64,000 nt of DNA from Sinorhizobium psoraleae (lineage in GTDB: Bacteria > Pseudomonadota > Alphaproteobacteria > Rhizobiales > Rhizobiaceae): assembly GCF_013283645.1 (NCBI RefSeq), contig NZ_JABEKV010000004.1, positions 672,889-736,888 on the forward strand. The letters run 5' to 3'. A model generated the notes under the pieces. That model saw only the letters and a list, made by a program, of their open reading frames with translations. It did not search any database and was not told the origin of the DNA. The translations under genes and the position numbers were made by a program. Within the stretch, counting starts at the first letter, position 1; every line of letters begins with the position of its first letter. Shown here piece by piece: positions 52,937 through 63,052 of the stretch.

Positions 52937-52950
52937 GTGACGGAAAAATC

Positions 52951-54087
52951 ATGAAGACGAAGGAACTTGGCGTCGGCATCATCGGATGCGGCAACATCTC
53001 CACCACCTATTTCAAGCTCGCACCGCTCTTCAAGGGCATCAGAATCGTCGCCTGCGCCGACATCAACCCGGCAGCGGCGGAAGCACGCGGCGCCGAATAT
53101 GACGTGACGGCCCAGAGCATCGAGGCGCTGCTCACCAATCCGGAAGTGGATATCATCGTCAATCTGACGATCCCGGACGCGCATTTTCCCGTTTCGAAGG
53201 CCATCCTCGAAGCCGGAAAACATGTCTATTCGGAAAAGCCCCTGGTTCTGTCGCTCGAACAGGGCGAGGAACTCAAGGCGATTGCCAAGGCGAAAGGACT
53301 GACGGTCGGCTGCGCACCGGATACCTTCCTTGGCGGCGCGCACCAGCTTGCCCGCGATTATATCGACGCCGGCAAGATCGGGCGCATCACCTCGGGCACC
53401 TGCCACGTCATGAGCCCCGGCATGGAGATGTGGCATCCGAACCCCGATTTCTTCTTCCTGCCGGGCGGCGGACCGGTGCTCGATCTCGGCCCTTATTACA
53501 TCGCCAACCTCATCAACCTGATCGGTCCGGTGAAACGCGTCGCCGCGCTTTCCTCGATGGCGAGCGAGACGCGCACCATCACCAGCGCGCCGCGCAACGG
53601 CGAGATCATCCCGGTAAAGACGCCGACCAACATCCATGCGCTGCTTGAATTCCAGAACGGCGCGACGATCACGCTTTCGGCAAGCTGGGATGTCTGGTCG
53701 CACCGCCACGCCCACATGGAGCTCTACGGCACCGAAGGATCGCTGTTCGTGCCGGATCCGAATTTCTTCGGCGGCACGGTCGAGGCAAGCGGGCGCGACA
53801 AGAACATCCGGCCTCTCGAAATGTGGGACCACCCCTTCGCGGTCAACAACTGGGATCACCCGCAAGGGCCGATCTCCAACTACCGCACGGCAGGTCTCGC
53901 CGACATGGCGAACGCCATCCTCAACGGACGCGATACACGCTGCTCGCTCGACCGCGCGCTTCACGGCGTCGACGTGATGGTGTCGATCCTGAAGTCCGGC
54001 GAGGAGGGGCGGTTCGTCACGCTCTCGACCACCTGCATGCAGCCGGCGTCACTCGGTATCGAAGAGGCACGCGCGCTCCTGCGTTGA
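52951..54087 (+). CDS. Gfo/Idh/MocA-family sugar dehydrogenase
   Basis: 378 residues from ATG 52951; TTG 52933 is an alternative. Nucleotide-binding VGIIGCGNISTTYFKLAP, the conserved YSEKPLVLSLEQGEEL, and the substrate domain with GGGPVLDLGPYYIANLINLI. It oxidises or reduces a sugar or sugar acid with NAD(P). 14 bases after the isomerase gene, the usual partner arrangement. Confidence 0.87.
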   Translation: MKTKELGVGIIGCGNISTTYFKLAPLFKGIRIVACADINPAAAEARGAEYDVTAQSIEALLTNPEVDIIVNLTIPDAHFPVSKAILEAGKHVYSEKPLVLSLEQGEELKAIAKAKGLTVGCAPDTFLGGAHQLARDYIDAGKIGRITSGTCHVMSPGMEMWHPNPDFFFLPGGGPVLDLGPYYIANLINLIGPVKRVAALSSMASETRTITSAPRNGEIIPVKTPTNIHALLEFQNGATITLSASWDVWSHRHAHMELYGTEGSLFVPDPNFFGGTVEASGRDKNIRPLEMWDHPFAVNNWDHPQGPISNYRTAGLADMANAILNGRDTRCSLDRALHGVDVMVSILKSGEEGRFVTLSTTCMQPASLGIEEARALLR

Positions 54088-54099
54088 GCGTGAGCAAGG

Positions 54100-54236
54100 C
54101 CCCCTCCCGGCCACCCTCCCCACAAGGGGAGGGAAGACCCTGCCGCACCGGGGTTCGAGGCGATCGAGCGCCGGTGCTCCGAGGCATACGCGATCAAGCT
54201 CCGCCCCCTTGTGGGGAGGGGGTGGGGAGGGGTATC
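54100..54236. repeat. RIME-like rhizobial repeat
   Basis: GCCCCCTCCCGGCCACCCTC near the left end is inverted at the right end (CCCCTTGTGGGGAGGGGGTG), forming a long fold-back. Related to the elements at 12391 and 56779. It separates the dehydrogenase and aldo/keto reductase genes. Confidence 0.7.
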
Positions 54237-54267
54237 AAGCCCCACCCGAAACGAAGGAACATCACAC

Positions 54268-55296
54268 ATGGCCTGGCAACCGGCGGAAAACCGATACGAG
54301 AAGATGAAATACAACCGCTGCGGCAGGAGCGGACTGAAGCTGCCGGCAATCTCGCTCGGACTGTGGCACAATTTCGGTGGCGACACGCCGCATGACCGCA
54401 AGGTGGACATGTGCCGCACCGCCTTCGATCTCGGGATTACCCATTTCGATCTCGCCAACAACTACGGTCCGCCGCCCGGATCGGCCGAAACCGCCTTCGG
54501 CGAAATCATGCGCACCGATTTCGCCGGTCTGCGCGACGAACTGATCATCTCCTCCAAGGCCGGCTATGACATGTGGCCGGGGCCTTATGGCGAGTGGGGC
54601 AGCCGCAAATATCTGATCGCTTCCTGCGACCAGAGCCTGAAGCGGATGGGCCTCGACTATGTCGACATCTTCTATTCCCACCGCTTCGATCCGGAAACGC
54701 CGCTCGAGGAGACCTGCGGCGCGCTTGATCATATCGTCCGCTCGGGCAGGGCGCTCTATGTCGGTATCTCCTCCTATAATTCGCAGCGCACCCGCGAGGC
54801 GGCGGCGATCCTCAAGGATCTCGGCACGCCATGCCTGATCCACCAGCCGAGCTATTCCATGCTCAACCGCTGGGTCGAGGACGACGGGCTCGTCGATACG
54901 CTTGAAGACCTCGGCATCGGTTCGATCGTCTTCTCGCCGCTTGCCCAGGGCATGCTGACGACGAAGTATCTGAACGGCATCCCGGACGACAGCCGCGCAG
55001 CGCAGAACCACTTCCTCAAGAAGGACTTCATTCGCCCGGCTATCATCGACAATATCCGCAAGCTGAACGGCATCGCCGAACGCCGCGGCCAGACGCTGGC
55101 GCAGATGGCGCTTGCATGGGTGCTGCGCGGCGGTCGCATCACCTCGGCTCTGATCGGCGCCAGCCGTTCGGCGCAGATCGTCGATTGCGTCAAGGCGCTC
55201 GAGAACGACACCTTCACGGCGGAAGAACTGGCCGAGATCGATCGCTATGCCCGCGAGGCCGATATCAATCTCTGGGCTTCGTCGGCCGAGCGCTGA
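54268..55296 (+). CDS. Aldo/keto reductase, YghZ-like
   Basis: 342 residues, TIM barrel. MKYNRCGRSGLKLPAISLGL, FDLANNYGPPPGSAETAFGE (catalytic Asp and Tyr), SSKAGYDMWPGPYGEWGSRK (catalytic Lys) and SHRFDPETPLEETCGALDHI are those of YghZ-type L-glyceraldehyde 3-phosphate reductases, which also reduce other aldehydes. It may detoxify or reduce a sugar aldehyde from the catabolic pathway. AAGGA lies nine bases before ATG 54268. The RIME element may put it under partly separate control. Confidence 0.88.
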   Translation: MAWQPAENRYEKMKYNRCGRSGLKLPAISLGLWHNFGGDTPHDRKVDMCRTAFDLGITHFDLANNYGPPPGSAETAFGEIMRTDFAGLRDELIISSKAGYDMWPGPYGEWGSRKYLIASCDQSLKRMGLDYVDIFYSHRFDPETPLEETCGALDHIVRSGRALYVGISSYNSQRTREAAAILKDLGTPCLIHQPSYSMLNRWVEDDGLVDTLEDLGIGSIVFSPLAQGMLTTKYLNGIPDDSRAAQNHFLKKDFIRPAIIDNIRKLNGIAERRGQTLAQMALAWVLRGGRITSALIGASRSAQIVDCVKALENDTFTAEELAEIDRYAREADINLWASSAER

Positions 55297-55571
55297 TCCA
55301 GCGAATGCGTTGATTTGCCTGGATTTTAGGCAATTTTAAACGGTCTCCGGCGTCTTGGACAAAAGTCGAAGATGGCGCCGGAAAACCGCTGCTGGACATG
55401 CATTAGTGAATATGTATGGTGCAGTGGTGCCGGTTCCGCTTGCGCGACATTTTCGTGTGCGCGGCCGGCAAAACGAGGAGAAATGAGCCCTCGACGCGCT
55501 GGAGCGGGCCGAGGACGAGTTCGACGGGAGATGTCGCGGAGAGCGGCCGCAACCGTCATGGCGGGAAATAG

Positions 55572-56687
<1,116 letters not shown>

Positions 56688-56713
56688 GCCGCGGTTTCAT
56701 TGCTGAAATAAGG

Positions 56714-56745
56714 AAACCCCCGGAGCAGTGCTCCGGGGGTTTTCT
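56714..56745. terminator. Terminator between convergent TRAP genes
   Basis: AAACCCCCGGAGCA, GT, GCTCCGGGGGTTTT: a perfect stem of more than 12 bp with a T run on the + side and an A run on the other. It ends the binding-protein transcript and can act weakly for the opposite one. Confidence 0.85.
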
Positions 56746-56778
56746 CTTTTCTTCAATTAACGGAAGTCGGGTGAGTTT

Positions 56779-56889
56779 GCCCCTCACCCTGGCCCTCTCC
56801 CCGCATGCGGGGAGAGGGGACTGGCGGGCGCGGCGCGCGTCCTTCTCCCCGCGGGCGGGGAGAAGGTGCCGGCAGGCGGATAAGGGGCA
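56779..56889. repeat. RIME-like rhizobial repeat
   Basis: CCCCTCACCCTGGCCCTCTC, CCCGCATGCGGGG and CCTTCTCCCCGCGGGCGGGG: two palindromic modules. It lies between the terminator and the stop of the convergent permease gene. Confidence 0.75.
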
Positions 56890-56913
56890 AAAACCGGAAA
56901 AGCTTCTGCCGCT

Positions 56914-58731
56914 CTAGTTGAACGAAGGCGGCGCGCTGAGATCCGGCGCCGGCTTGTTCTGCTGGGCAGGTGCGCCGTTCTGCTGAGCTGGCGCACCGTT
57001 CGGCTGGGCCGGCTGCTGCTGGCCGCCGTCGAGCGGGCTGCCGCCCGGCAGTTGCAGGCCGCCCGGAAGGCCGAGACCGCCGCCGTTGTCGGGCAGTGTG
57101 AGCCCGCCGCCACCGGTTCCGAAGCCAGGAACCTCGATCTTGATGGTGGACGGATCGACGCCCGCGCCGCTTCCCTTGTAGTGCATGACCATCTGCGGGA
57201 ACATGATCGTCAGCGCCACCATCAGGATCTGGATGCCGACGAAAGGCACCGCACCCCAGTAGATCTGCCCCGTGGTGACCGGTTGCGTCATCTTGCCGGT
57301 CACCTTGTCGAGATATGGCACCCTGGCCGCGACCGAGCGCAGGTAGAAGAGCGCGAAGCCGAACGGCGGGTGCATGAAGCTCGTCTGCATGTTGATGCCG
57401 AGCAGCACGCCGAACCAGATCAGATCGATCCCGAGCTTGTCCGCTGCGGGTGCGAGCAGCGGCACGATGATGAAGGCGAGCTCGAAGAAATCGAGGAAGA
57501 ACGCCAGGAAGAAGACCAGCAGGTTGACCGCAATCAGGAAGCCGGTCTCGCCACCCGGCATCGCCGTCAGTAGATGTTCCACCCAGAGGTGCCCGTTGAC
57601 GCCATAGAAGGTCAGCGAGAAGACCCGCGCGCCGATCAGGATGAACAGCACGAAGGCGGAAAGGCGTGTCGTGGCGGTGAGTGCCCCGCGGACGACATCA
57701 AGGTTCAGCCGCCCCTTGGCAGCCGCCATGATCAAGGCGCCGACCGCGCCCATGGCGCCGCCTTCCGTCGGCGTCGCGATGCCGAGGAAGATCGTGCCGA
57801 GCACGAGGAAGATCAGCGCCAGGGGCGGGATCAGAACGATGATGACCTGTTGGGCCAGCCGCGAAAGCGCATTGATCTTGAGCGCGCGGTCGATCAGAGC
57901 GACCACGTAGATGACCGCCACGCCGACCGTCGCGCCGAGTATGTCCGCGTTCTCGCCCTGCGTCGGAGAGAGGTAGACGTGCGCCGCATAGGCGATGCCG
58001 GCTGCGGCTATGAGGGCGATGATCAGCGATGTGACGCCCGAACCCAGCGTGCGGGCCTCCAGCGGCAACGCCGGCATCGAATCGCGCTTCAGGAACGACA
58101 TCAGCAGGACGTAGCCCATGTACAGGCCCGTCAGCACAAGACCCGGGATGAGGGCGCCGGCATACATGTCGCCGACAGAGCGGCCGAGCTGGTCGGCAAG
58201 GACGATCAGCACCAGCGACGGCGGGATGATCTGGGCGAGCGTGCCGGAGGCGGCGATGACGCCCGAGGCGACCCGCCGGTCGTAGCCGTAGCGCAGCATG
58301 ATCGGCAGCGAGATCAGCCCCATTGCGATAACCGAGGCCGCAACCACGCCGGTGGTTGCCGCAAGCAGTGCGCCGACGAAGATGACCGCATAGGCAAGAC
58401 CGCCGCGGACGGGACCGAAGAGCTGGCCGATCGTGTCGAGCAGATCCTCGGCCATGCCGGATTTCTCGAGCACGATGCCCATGAAGGTAAAGAAGGGGAT
58501 GGCGAGCAACGTGTCGTTGGACATCACCCCCCAGAACCGTTCCGGCAGCGCGTTGAGCAGCGGCCAGGAAAGGTTGATCGAATCCGAAAGCGGCGCAAGC
58601 TCAACGCCGATGATGAAGAACAGCAGGCCGTTCGCCGCGAGCGAGAAGGCAACGGGATAACCCAGCATCAGGAACACGATCAGCGATACGAACATGATCG
58701 GTGCCAGGTTGTCGGCAATGAATGCAATCAC
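56914..58731 (-). CDS. TRAP transporter large permease (DctM type)
   Basis: 605 residues with 12 or more membrane helices. IPFFTFMGIVLEKSGMAEDL, ATTGVVAASVIAMGLISLP, IIPPSLVLIVLADQLG and LFLGIATPTEGGAMGAVGAL are family motifs. It takes up an organic acid with sodium. Beyond the last helix is an unusual tail of about 90 residues, rich in Gly then in Pro/Gln/Asn (repeats of NGAPAQQ), predicted to be disordered. Overlaps the small subunit by four bases. Confidence 0.92.
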   Translation of the reverse strand: MIAFIADNLAPIMFVSLIVFLMLGYPVAFSLAANGLLFFIIGVELAPLSDSINLSWPLLNALPERFWGVMSNDTLLAIPFFTFMGIVLEKSGMAEDLLDTIGQLFGPVRGGLAYAVIFVGALLAATTGVVAASVIAMGLISLPIMLRYGYDRRVASGVIAASGTLAQIIPPSLVLIVLADQLGRSVGDMYAGALIPGLVLTGLYMGYVLLMSFLKRDSMPALPLEARTLGSGVTSLIIALIAAAGIAYAAHVYLSPTQGENADILGATVGVAVIYVVALIDRALKINALSRLAQQVIIVLIPPLALIFLVLGTIFLGIATPTEGGAMGAVGALIMAAAKGRLNLDVVRGALTATTRLSAFVLFILIGARVFSLTFYGVNGHLWVEHLLTAMPGGETGFLIAVNLLVFFLAFFLDFFELAFIIVPLLAPAADKLGIDLIWFGVLLGINMQTSFMHPPFGFALFYLRSVAARVPYLDKVTGKMTQPVTTGQIYWGAVPFVGIQILMVALTIMFPQMVMHYKGSGAGVDPSTIKIEVPGFGTGGGGLTLPDNGGGLGLPGGLQLPGGSPLDGGQQQPAQPNGAPAQQNGAPAQQNKPAPDLSAPPSFN

Positions 58732-59306
58732 GGGCGCACCTCCGGACCTACAGCTTCGTCAAGCGGCGCGTGCGTCGGCACATAGGGGGTGGGATCGTCC
58801 ATGTTTCCCGTCATGATCGCGATCTTCTTGATGATTTCAGAAACCCCCTGCAGGGCAAGCAGGATGAAGCCGATGAGCAGGATGGCCTTGGCCGGCCAGA
58901 TGATCAGGCCACCGGCGCTCGAAGAGCCTTCGCCCGACAGGTAGGACATGCGGACGTAGGGTACGAGGTAGTAGAGCATGAGCAGCACGAACGGCATCAG
59001 GAAGAAGACGTGACCGAAAAGGTCGATCCGGTGCTGAACGCGGCGCGAGAAACTGCCGTAGACGACGTCGATGCGGATGTGCTCGTTCTGGCTGAGCGTA
59101 TAGGCGGCAGCGAACATGAAGGCTGCGCCGAAGAGGTACCATTGCGCCTCGAGCCAGGCATTCGACGACATGTTGAAGATTTTTCGGATGACGGCATTGC
59201 CGGCGCTGACGAGCACGGCGACCAGAATGAGCCAGCCGACCGCCTTGCCGATATTCTCGGTGATTGTGTCAATCAATCGGCTGAAGCCGAGTAACGGTTT
59301 CATCAA
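58728..59306 (-). CDS. TRAP transporter small permease (DctQ type)
   Basis: 192 residues, four membrane helices: GKAVGWLILVAVLVSAGNAV, AQWYLFGAAFMFAAAYTLSQ, FGHVFFLMPFVLLMLYYLVP and AILLIGFILLALQGVSEIIK. NEHIRIDVVYG after helix 2 is the conserved DctQ signature. Forms the transporter with DctM. First gene of the two-gene minus-strand operon. Confidence 0.92.
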   Translation of the reverse strand: MMKPLLGFSRLIDTITENIGKAVGWLILVAVLVSAGNAVIRKIFNMSSNAWLEAQWYLFGAAFMFAAAYTLSQNEHIRIDVVYGSFSRRVQHRIDLFGHVFFLMPFVLLMLYYLVPYVRMSYLSGEGSSSAGGLIIWPAKAILLIGFILLALQGVSEIIKKIAIMTGNMDDPTPYVPTHAPLDEAVGPEVRP

Positions 59307-59662
59307 GATCCTCCCCGCAGTGGCTGTTTTTATCTTTTGCCAAGCACAGCCACAGTGCCGATTTCAAGCCTCCTTTCAAGTCTGATGCCTGTTTTTCTAG
59401 GATAGCGGCGGGGTCTCAGACGAAAGTCGAACATGCGTCGGCAAAAAGTGCCCAAGAGTTAGGCACAAGCGCGTGGAGATCGCCGTTTGCTCCATACTGG
59501 CGCTCCACAGAATGGACACCGGTTTCGCCCATGCTCAGGCGATTCGGAAGCAGGACAATTCCGCCTGCTCCTTCCTGCACAGGAACCGGCGTGACGGGGC
59601 TTGAAACGGTTGGGAGTTTCGGGCTGGATGCGCACGCCGAGAATCTGGGGAGGATGCAAGAC
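59307..59662. other. Divergent gene-free region
   Basis: 356 bases between the divergent dctQ-type gene and the GH43 gene. The promoters for both must lie here. I see no gene, repeat or clear operator in it. Confidence 0.5.
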
Positions 59663-61285
59663 ATGGCCGCGACTATCCGCAACCCGATCCTGCCGGGTTT
59701 CAACCCGGACCCGTCGATCTGCCGCGTCGGCGACGATTATTACATCGCAACCTCGACCTTCGAATGGTATCCGGGCGTGCAGATCCACCATTCGCGCGAT
59801 CTCGTGAACTGGCGGCTCGTGCGCCGACCGCTGGAGCGGGCAAGCCAGCTCGACATGCGCGGCAATCCCGACAGCTGCGGCATCTGGGCGCCGTGCCTTT
59901 CCTATTCCGACGGGCTGTTCTGGCTGGTCTATACCGACGTCAAACGCTTCGACGGCAATTTCAAGGATGCGCACAACTACATCGTCACGGCCGAAGCCGT
60001 AGAGGCGACCTGGTCCGATCCGGTCTACGTCAACTCCTCGGGCTTCGACCCTTCGCTCTTTCATGACGATGACGGCCGCAAGTGGTTCCTCAACATGCAA
60101 TGGAACCACCGCACGGAGAGCTTCGGCGGCGCGCCGAAGAGCCCGGCATTCGACGGCATTCTGCTGCAGGAATGGGACGAGCGCACGCGCCGGCTCGTCG
60201 GACCGGTCAAGAACATCTTCGCCGGGAGCTCGCGAGGGCTGGTCGAGGGGCCGCATCTCTTCAAGCGCAACGGCTGGTACTATCTGTCGACAGCAGAAGG
60301 CGGGACGGGCTACGACCATGCGGTGACGATGGCGCGTTCGCGCAGCATCGACGGGCCCTACGAGATGCATCCGAACGTCCATCTCATTACTTCGAAGGAC
60401 CACCCGCAGGCCATGCTGCAGCGAGCCGGTCACGGCCAATATGTCGAAACGCCGGACGGTCAGGCCTATCACACCCATCTCTGCGGCCGTCCGCTGCCGC
60501 CGCAACGCCGGTGCACTCTCGGCCGCGAGACGGCGCTGCAGAAATGCGTCTGGCGCGAGGATGACTGGCTTTATCTGGAAAACGGCGGCACGGTCCCGGA
60601 CGTCACCGTTCCGGCGCCGGGCCAGACAGGTGACGTCGCCGCGCCAAGAGTGATCGAGACCGATTTCGACGGGGCCGAGCTTCCCTCCGAGTTCCAGTGG
60701 CTGCGCACGCCTGTGGCCGACCGCATCTTCTCGCTGACGTGGCGGGAAGGGCACCTCCGGCTCTTCGGACGGGAAAGCATCGGCAGCTGGTTCGAGCAGG
60801 CGCTGGTGGCGCGGCGGCAGGAGCATCATTCGTTCCGGGCCGAGACCGTGGTCGAGTTCGCGCCGGAGACCTATCAGCAGGTGGCCGGCCTGACGCATTA
60901 CTACAACCGGCACAAGTTCCATGCGTTGGGCGTCACCTGGCACGAAAAGCTCGGTCGTGTAGTCACGATTCTTTCCTGCCCCGGCGATTTTCCGCATGGC
61001 CGCCTGCAGTTCCCGGCGGGCAGTGGCGTCGCGGTTCCGGACGGACCGATCCACCTCTCGATGGAAGTGCGGGACAACGACCTGCAGTTCTTCTGCCGGG
61101 CAACGGAGCGCGATACATGGCAGGCGATCGGCCCGGTGCTCGATGCCGGCGTTGTTTCAGACGAAGGCGGCCGCGGGGAGCACGGCTCCTTCACCGGCGC
61201 CTTCGCCGGCATGTTCGCCTTCGACACCTCGGGCAGCGCACTGCCCGCGGATTTCGATCGGTTTCGTTACGACGCACTTGTCTGA
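59663..61285 (+). CDS. GH43 beta-xylosidase / alpha-L-arabinofuranosidase
   Basis: 540 residues. The five-bladed propeller has catalytic Asp in GFNPDPSICRVGDDYY, pKa-tuning Asp in GFDPSLFHDDDGR and acid Glu in LVEGPHLFKRNGWYYL. The C-terminal beta-sandwich (FRAETVVEFAPETYQQVAGL) is typical of xylan 1,4-beta-xylosidases. No signal peptide: it cleaves imported xylo-oligosaccharides. GGGGAGG is nine bases before ATG 59663. No importer gene is adjacent. Confidence 0.9.
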   Translation: MAATIRNPILPGFNPDPSICRVGDDYYIATSTFEWYPGVQIHHSRDLVNWRLVRRPLERASQLDMRGNPDSCGIWAPCLSYSDGLFWLVYTDVKRFDGNFKDAHNYIVTAEAVEATWSDPVYVNSSGFDPSLFHDDDGRKWFLNMQWNHRTESFGGAPKSPAFDGILLQEWDERTRRLVGPVKNIFAGSSRGLVEGPHLFKRNGWYYLSTAEGGTGYDHAVTMARSRSIDGPYEMHPNVHLITSKDHPQAMLQRAGHGQYVETPDGQAYHTHLCGRPLPPQRRCTLGRETALQKCVWREDDWLYLENGGTVPDVTVPAPGQTGDVAAPRVIETDFDGAELPSEFQWLRTPVADRIFSLTWREGHLRLFGRESIGSWFEQALVARRQEHHSFRAETVVEFAPETYQQVAGLTHYYNRHKFHALGVTWHEKLGRVVTILSCPGDFPHGRLQFPAGSGVAVPDGPIHLSMEVRDNDLQFFCRATERDTWQAIGPVLDAGVVSDEGGRGEHGSFTGAFAGMFAFDTSGSALPADFDRFRYDALV

Positions 61286-61314
61286 GCGAATTCAATTTAT
61301 AAGGAAACAATCAT

Positions 61315-61353
61315 AAACGCCGATTATCATTACATAATTGTAATGCGGCGTTT
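61315..61353 (+). terminator. Terminator after the GH43 gene
   Basis: Long hairpin: AAACGCC with GGCGTTT, and inside it CATTACA-TAAT-TGTAATG. It has a short T run. The inner palindrome is AT-rich and could also be a protein site for the next gene, 60 bases on. Confidence 0.65.
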
Positions 61354-61412
61354 CATATTCGGTTCAGGAAGGGAGTTCTAGTTTCGAGGGGCATAACGAA
61401 AGGAAGCCCCTC

Positions 61413-61781
61413 ATGAAACGTCTCATCATTGCCCTAGTCGCCAGTTCCTTCCTGGCAAGCCCCATGGCTCTCGCCCAGCCGTCCGGATCCTTCGAGGTTG
61501 CGCAGGCGCATGACCGTTATCGGTCCAAGTCTGTCGACCGCCACGTACATAAACGCGTCGAGAAGACCGTTGAGAAGCGCGTGATCATCAAGAAGCATCG
61601 CTGGGCGCGTGGACACCGGCTGAGCCCGGCCGAGCGCCGTCATATGGCGTATGTCCGTGACTACCGCCGTTACAGGTTGCGCACCCCGCCGCGCGGTCAG
61701 CAATGGGTGCGCGTCGACAATGATTTCCTGCTGATCAGCCTTGCAACCGGGGTGATCGTCGGCCTTGCCGGCGCTTACTGA
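61413..61781 (+). CDS. RcnB-like periplasmic/inner-membrane protein
   Basis: 122 residues. Signal peptide MKRLIIALVASSFLASPMAL, then a very basic, His/Arg/Tyr-rich mature part (RHVHKRVEKTVEKRVIIKKH) and RGQQWVRVDNDFLLISLATG, the conserved RcnB-family end, with a terminal hydrophobic stretch. RcnB affects nickel/cobalt homeostasis in E. coli; alphaproteobacterial relatives are poorly known. Near the zinc genes, so a metal role is plausible. Confidence 0.75.
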   Translation: MKRLIIALVASSFLASPMALAQPSGSFEVAQAHDRYRSKSVDRHVHKRVEKTVEKRVIIKKHRWARGHRLSPAERRHMAYVRDYRRYRLRTPPRGQQWVRVDNDFLLISLATGVIVGLAGAY

Positions 61782-61897
61782 GACGGGAATGAAAGAAAGG
61801 CGGGCTTTGGCAGCCCGCCCTTCGCCGCCTTGGGAGGACGACTTTTGGATTTCGCAATTCCGGACGGAAACCGCTACACGCTTTTTTTGGAACTGCT

Positions 61898-62899
61898 TCA
61901 GCTCGCCGAAGCGAGGCAGGATTTCATCGAAGCGCCGATATTCTCCATCATCTGGAAATAGAGGCCCGGGCCTGCATCGAGCGTTGCCGCCTCAGGATCG
62001 AGCGTTCCGGATTTCGCCGGGGTGCCCTCGATGACGACATTGATCAGCTTCGGCTCGAACTGCGGTTCGGCAAAGACGCAGGTCGCGCCCAGTTCCTTGA
62101 TCTTGGCACGGATCTCCGAAAGCCGTTCGGCGCCGGGCAGGACTTCGGGACTGACGGTGATGGAGCCGGCGACCCGGACCTTGTAGCGATGTTCGAAATA
62201 CTGATAGGCGTCGTGGAAGACGACGAAGGGCTTGTCCTGGACCGGCGCGACCGTCTCCGCAAGATGCTTGTCCAGCGCATCCAGTCGTTGGTTGAGCTTG
62301 GCTAGATTGGCCTCGTAGGCGGCGGCATTTTCCGGATCTACTTCGGCGAGCGCCTTTTCGATCTCGGCGGCCATTGCCTTGGCGTTCATCGGATCGAGCC
62401 ACATATGCATGTCGAACTCGCCTTCTGCATGGTCGTGCTCGTGGGCGGCTTCCTGTTCGCCGGCATGCTCTTCGTGTCCTTCGTGGGCCGCCTCCTCGGC
62501 GCCGTGATCTTCGCCTTCATGGCCCTCCTCGTCATGCGCCTCGAACGCACCGCCCTCGCGGAATTTCAGCTTCTCGAGGCCGGGCGCCTCACCGAGTTCC
62601 ACCACCTTGGCGTTGCTGCCGAGCGCATCGAGCGGTTTGTCGAGGAAGGCTTCGAGTCCGTGGCCGACCCAGAACACCACCTTGGCCTCCTGCAGTGCCG
62701 CGGCATTCGAGGGCTTCATGTTGTAGGTATGCGGGGAGGCGCCGCCCTCGACGATAAGCGACGGTTCTCCGACCCCCTCCATGATCGAAGCGACCAGCGA
62801 GTGGACAGGCTTGATGGAAGCCACCACATTGGGTGCATCCGCCCAGGCGGGAGAGGAGAGAAGAACTGTGGATGCAAAGAGCAGGGCAGGCGTCGATTT
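61898..62899 (-). CDS. znuA: Zinc-binding protein ZnuA of the zinc importer
   Basis: 333 residues. Signal peptide MKSTPALLFASTVLLSSPAW; N-terminal VVASIKPVHSLVASIMEGVG with the first His ligand; a long His/Glu-rich loop (about residues 120-165); MHMWLDP; and VFHDAYQYFEHRY. It captures zinc in the periplasm. The in-frame start at 62929 is less likely; ATG 62897-62899 follows GGAG. Divergent from znuCB across a region with Zur-type sites. Confidence 0.93.
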   Translation of the reverse strand, partial: KSTPALLFASTVLLSSPAWADAPNVVASIKPVHSLVASIMEGVGEPSLIVEGGASPHTYNMKPSNAAALQEAKVVFWVGHGLEAFLDKPLDALGSNAKVVELGEAPGLEKLKFREGGAFEAHDEEGHEGEDHGAEEAAHEGHEEHAGEQEAAHEHDHAEGEFDMHMWLDPMNAKAMAAEIEKALAEVDPENAAAYEANLAKLNQRLDALDKHLAETVAPVQDKPFVVFHDAYQYFEHRYKVRVAGSITVSPEVLPGAERLSEIRAKIKELGATCVFAEPQFEPKLINVVIEGTPAKSGTLDPEAATLDAGPGLYFQMMENIGASMKSCLASAS

Positions 62900-62973
62900 C
62901 ATCGGGGTCTCCGAGCTTAACAGGTTCAAAGTGTTACGCAGCCTTTGCGCATTGGATGTTGCGCAGCATCGCC

Positions 62974-63010
62974 ATGTAATGTTATTACATCAATTGCGTT
63001 ATGCTATAAC
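62974..63010. promoter_or_regulatory. Two Zur-type palindromes between znuA and znuC
   Basis: ATGTAAT-GTT-ATTACAT at 62974-62990 and GTTAT-GCT-ATAAC at 62998-63010, seven bases apart. Both resemble Zur boxes (GTTAT/ATAAC core), placed to repress both divergent transcripts when zinc is ample. Confidence 0.8.
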
Positions 63011-63052
63011 GTGTGCGATAGCCACTGGCAACCATCAATCCGGAATTTTTTG

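Noticed and set aside
57574..58785. 403-codon + strand frame over the TRAP large permease
   Set aside because: Asp/Arg/Gln/His-rich antisense frame; the minus-strand protein has clear membrane helices and TRAP motifs.
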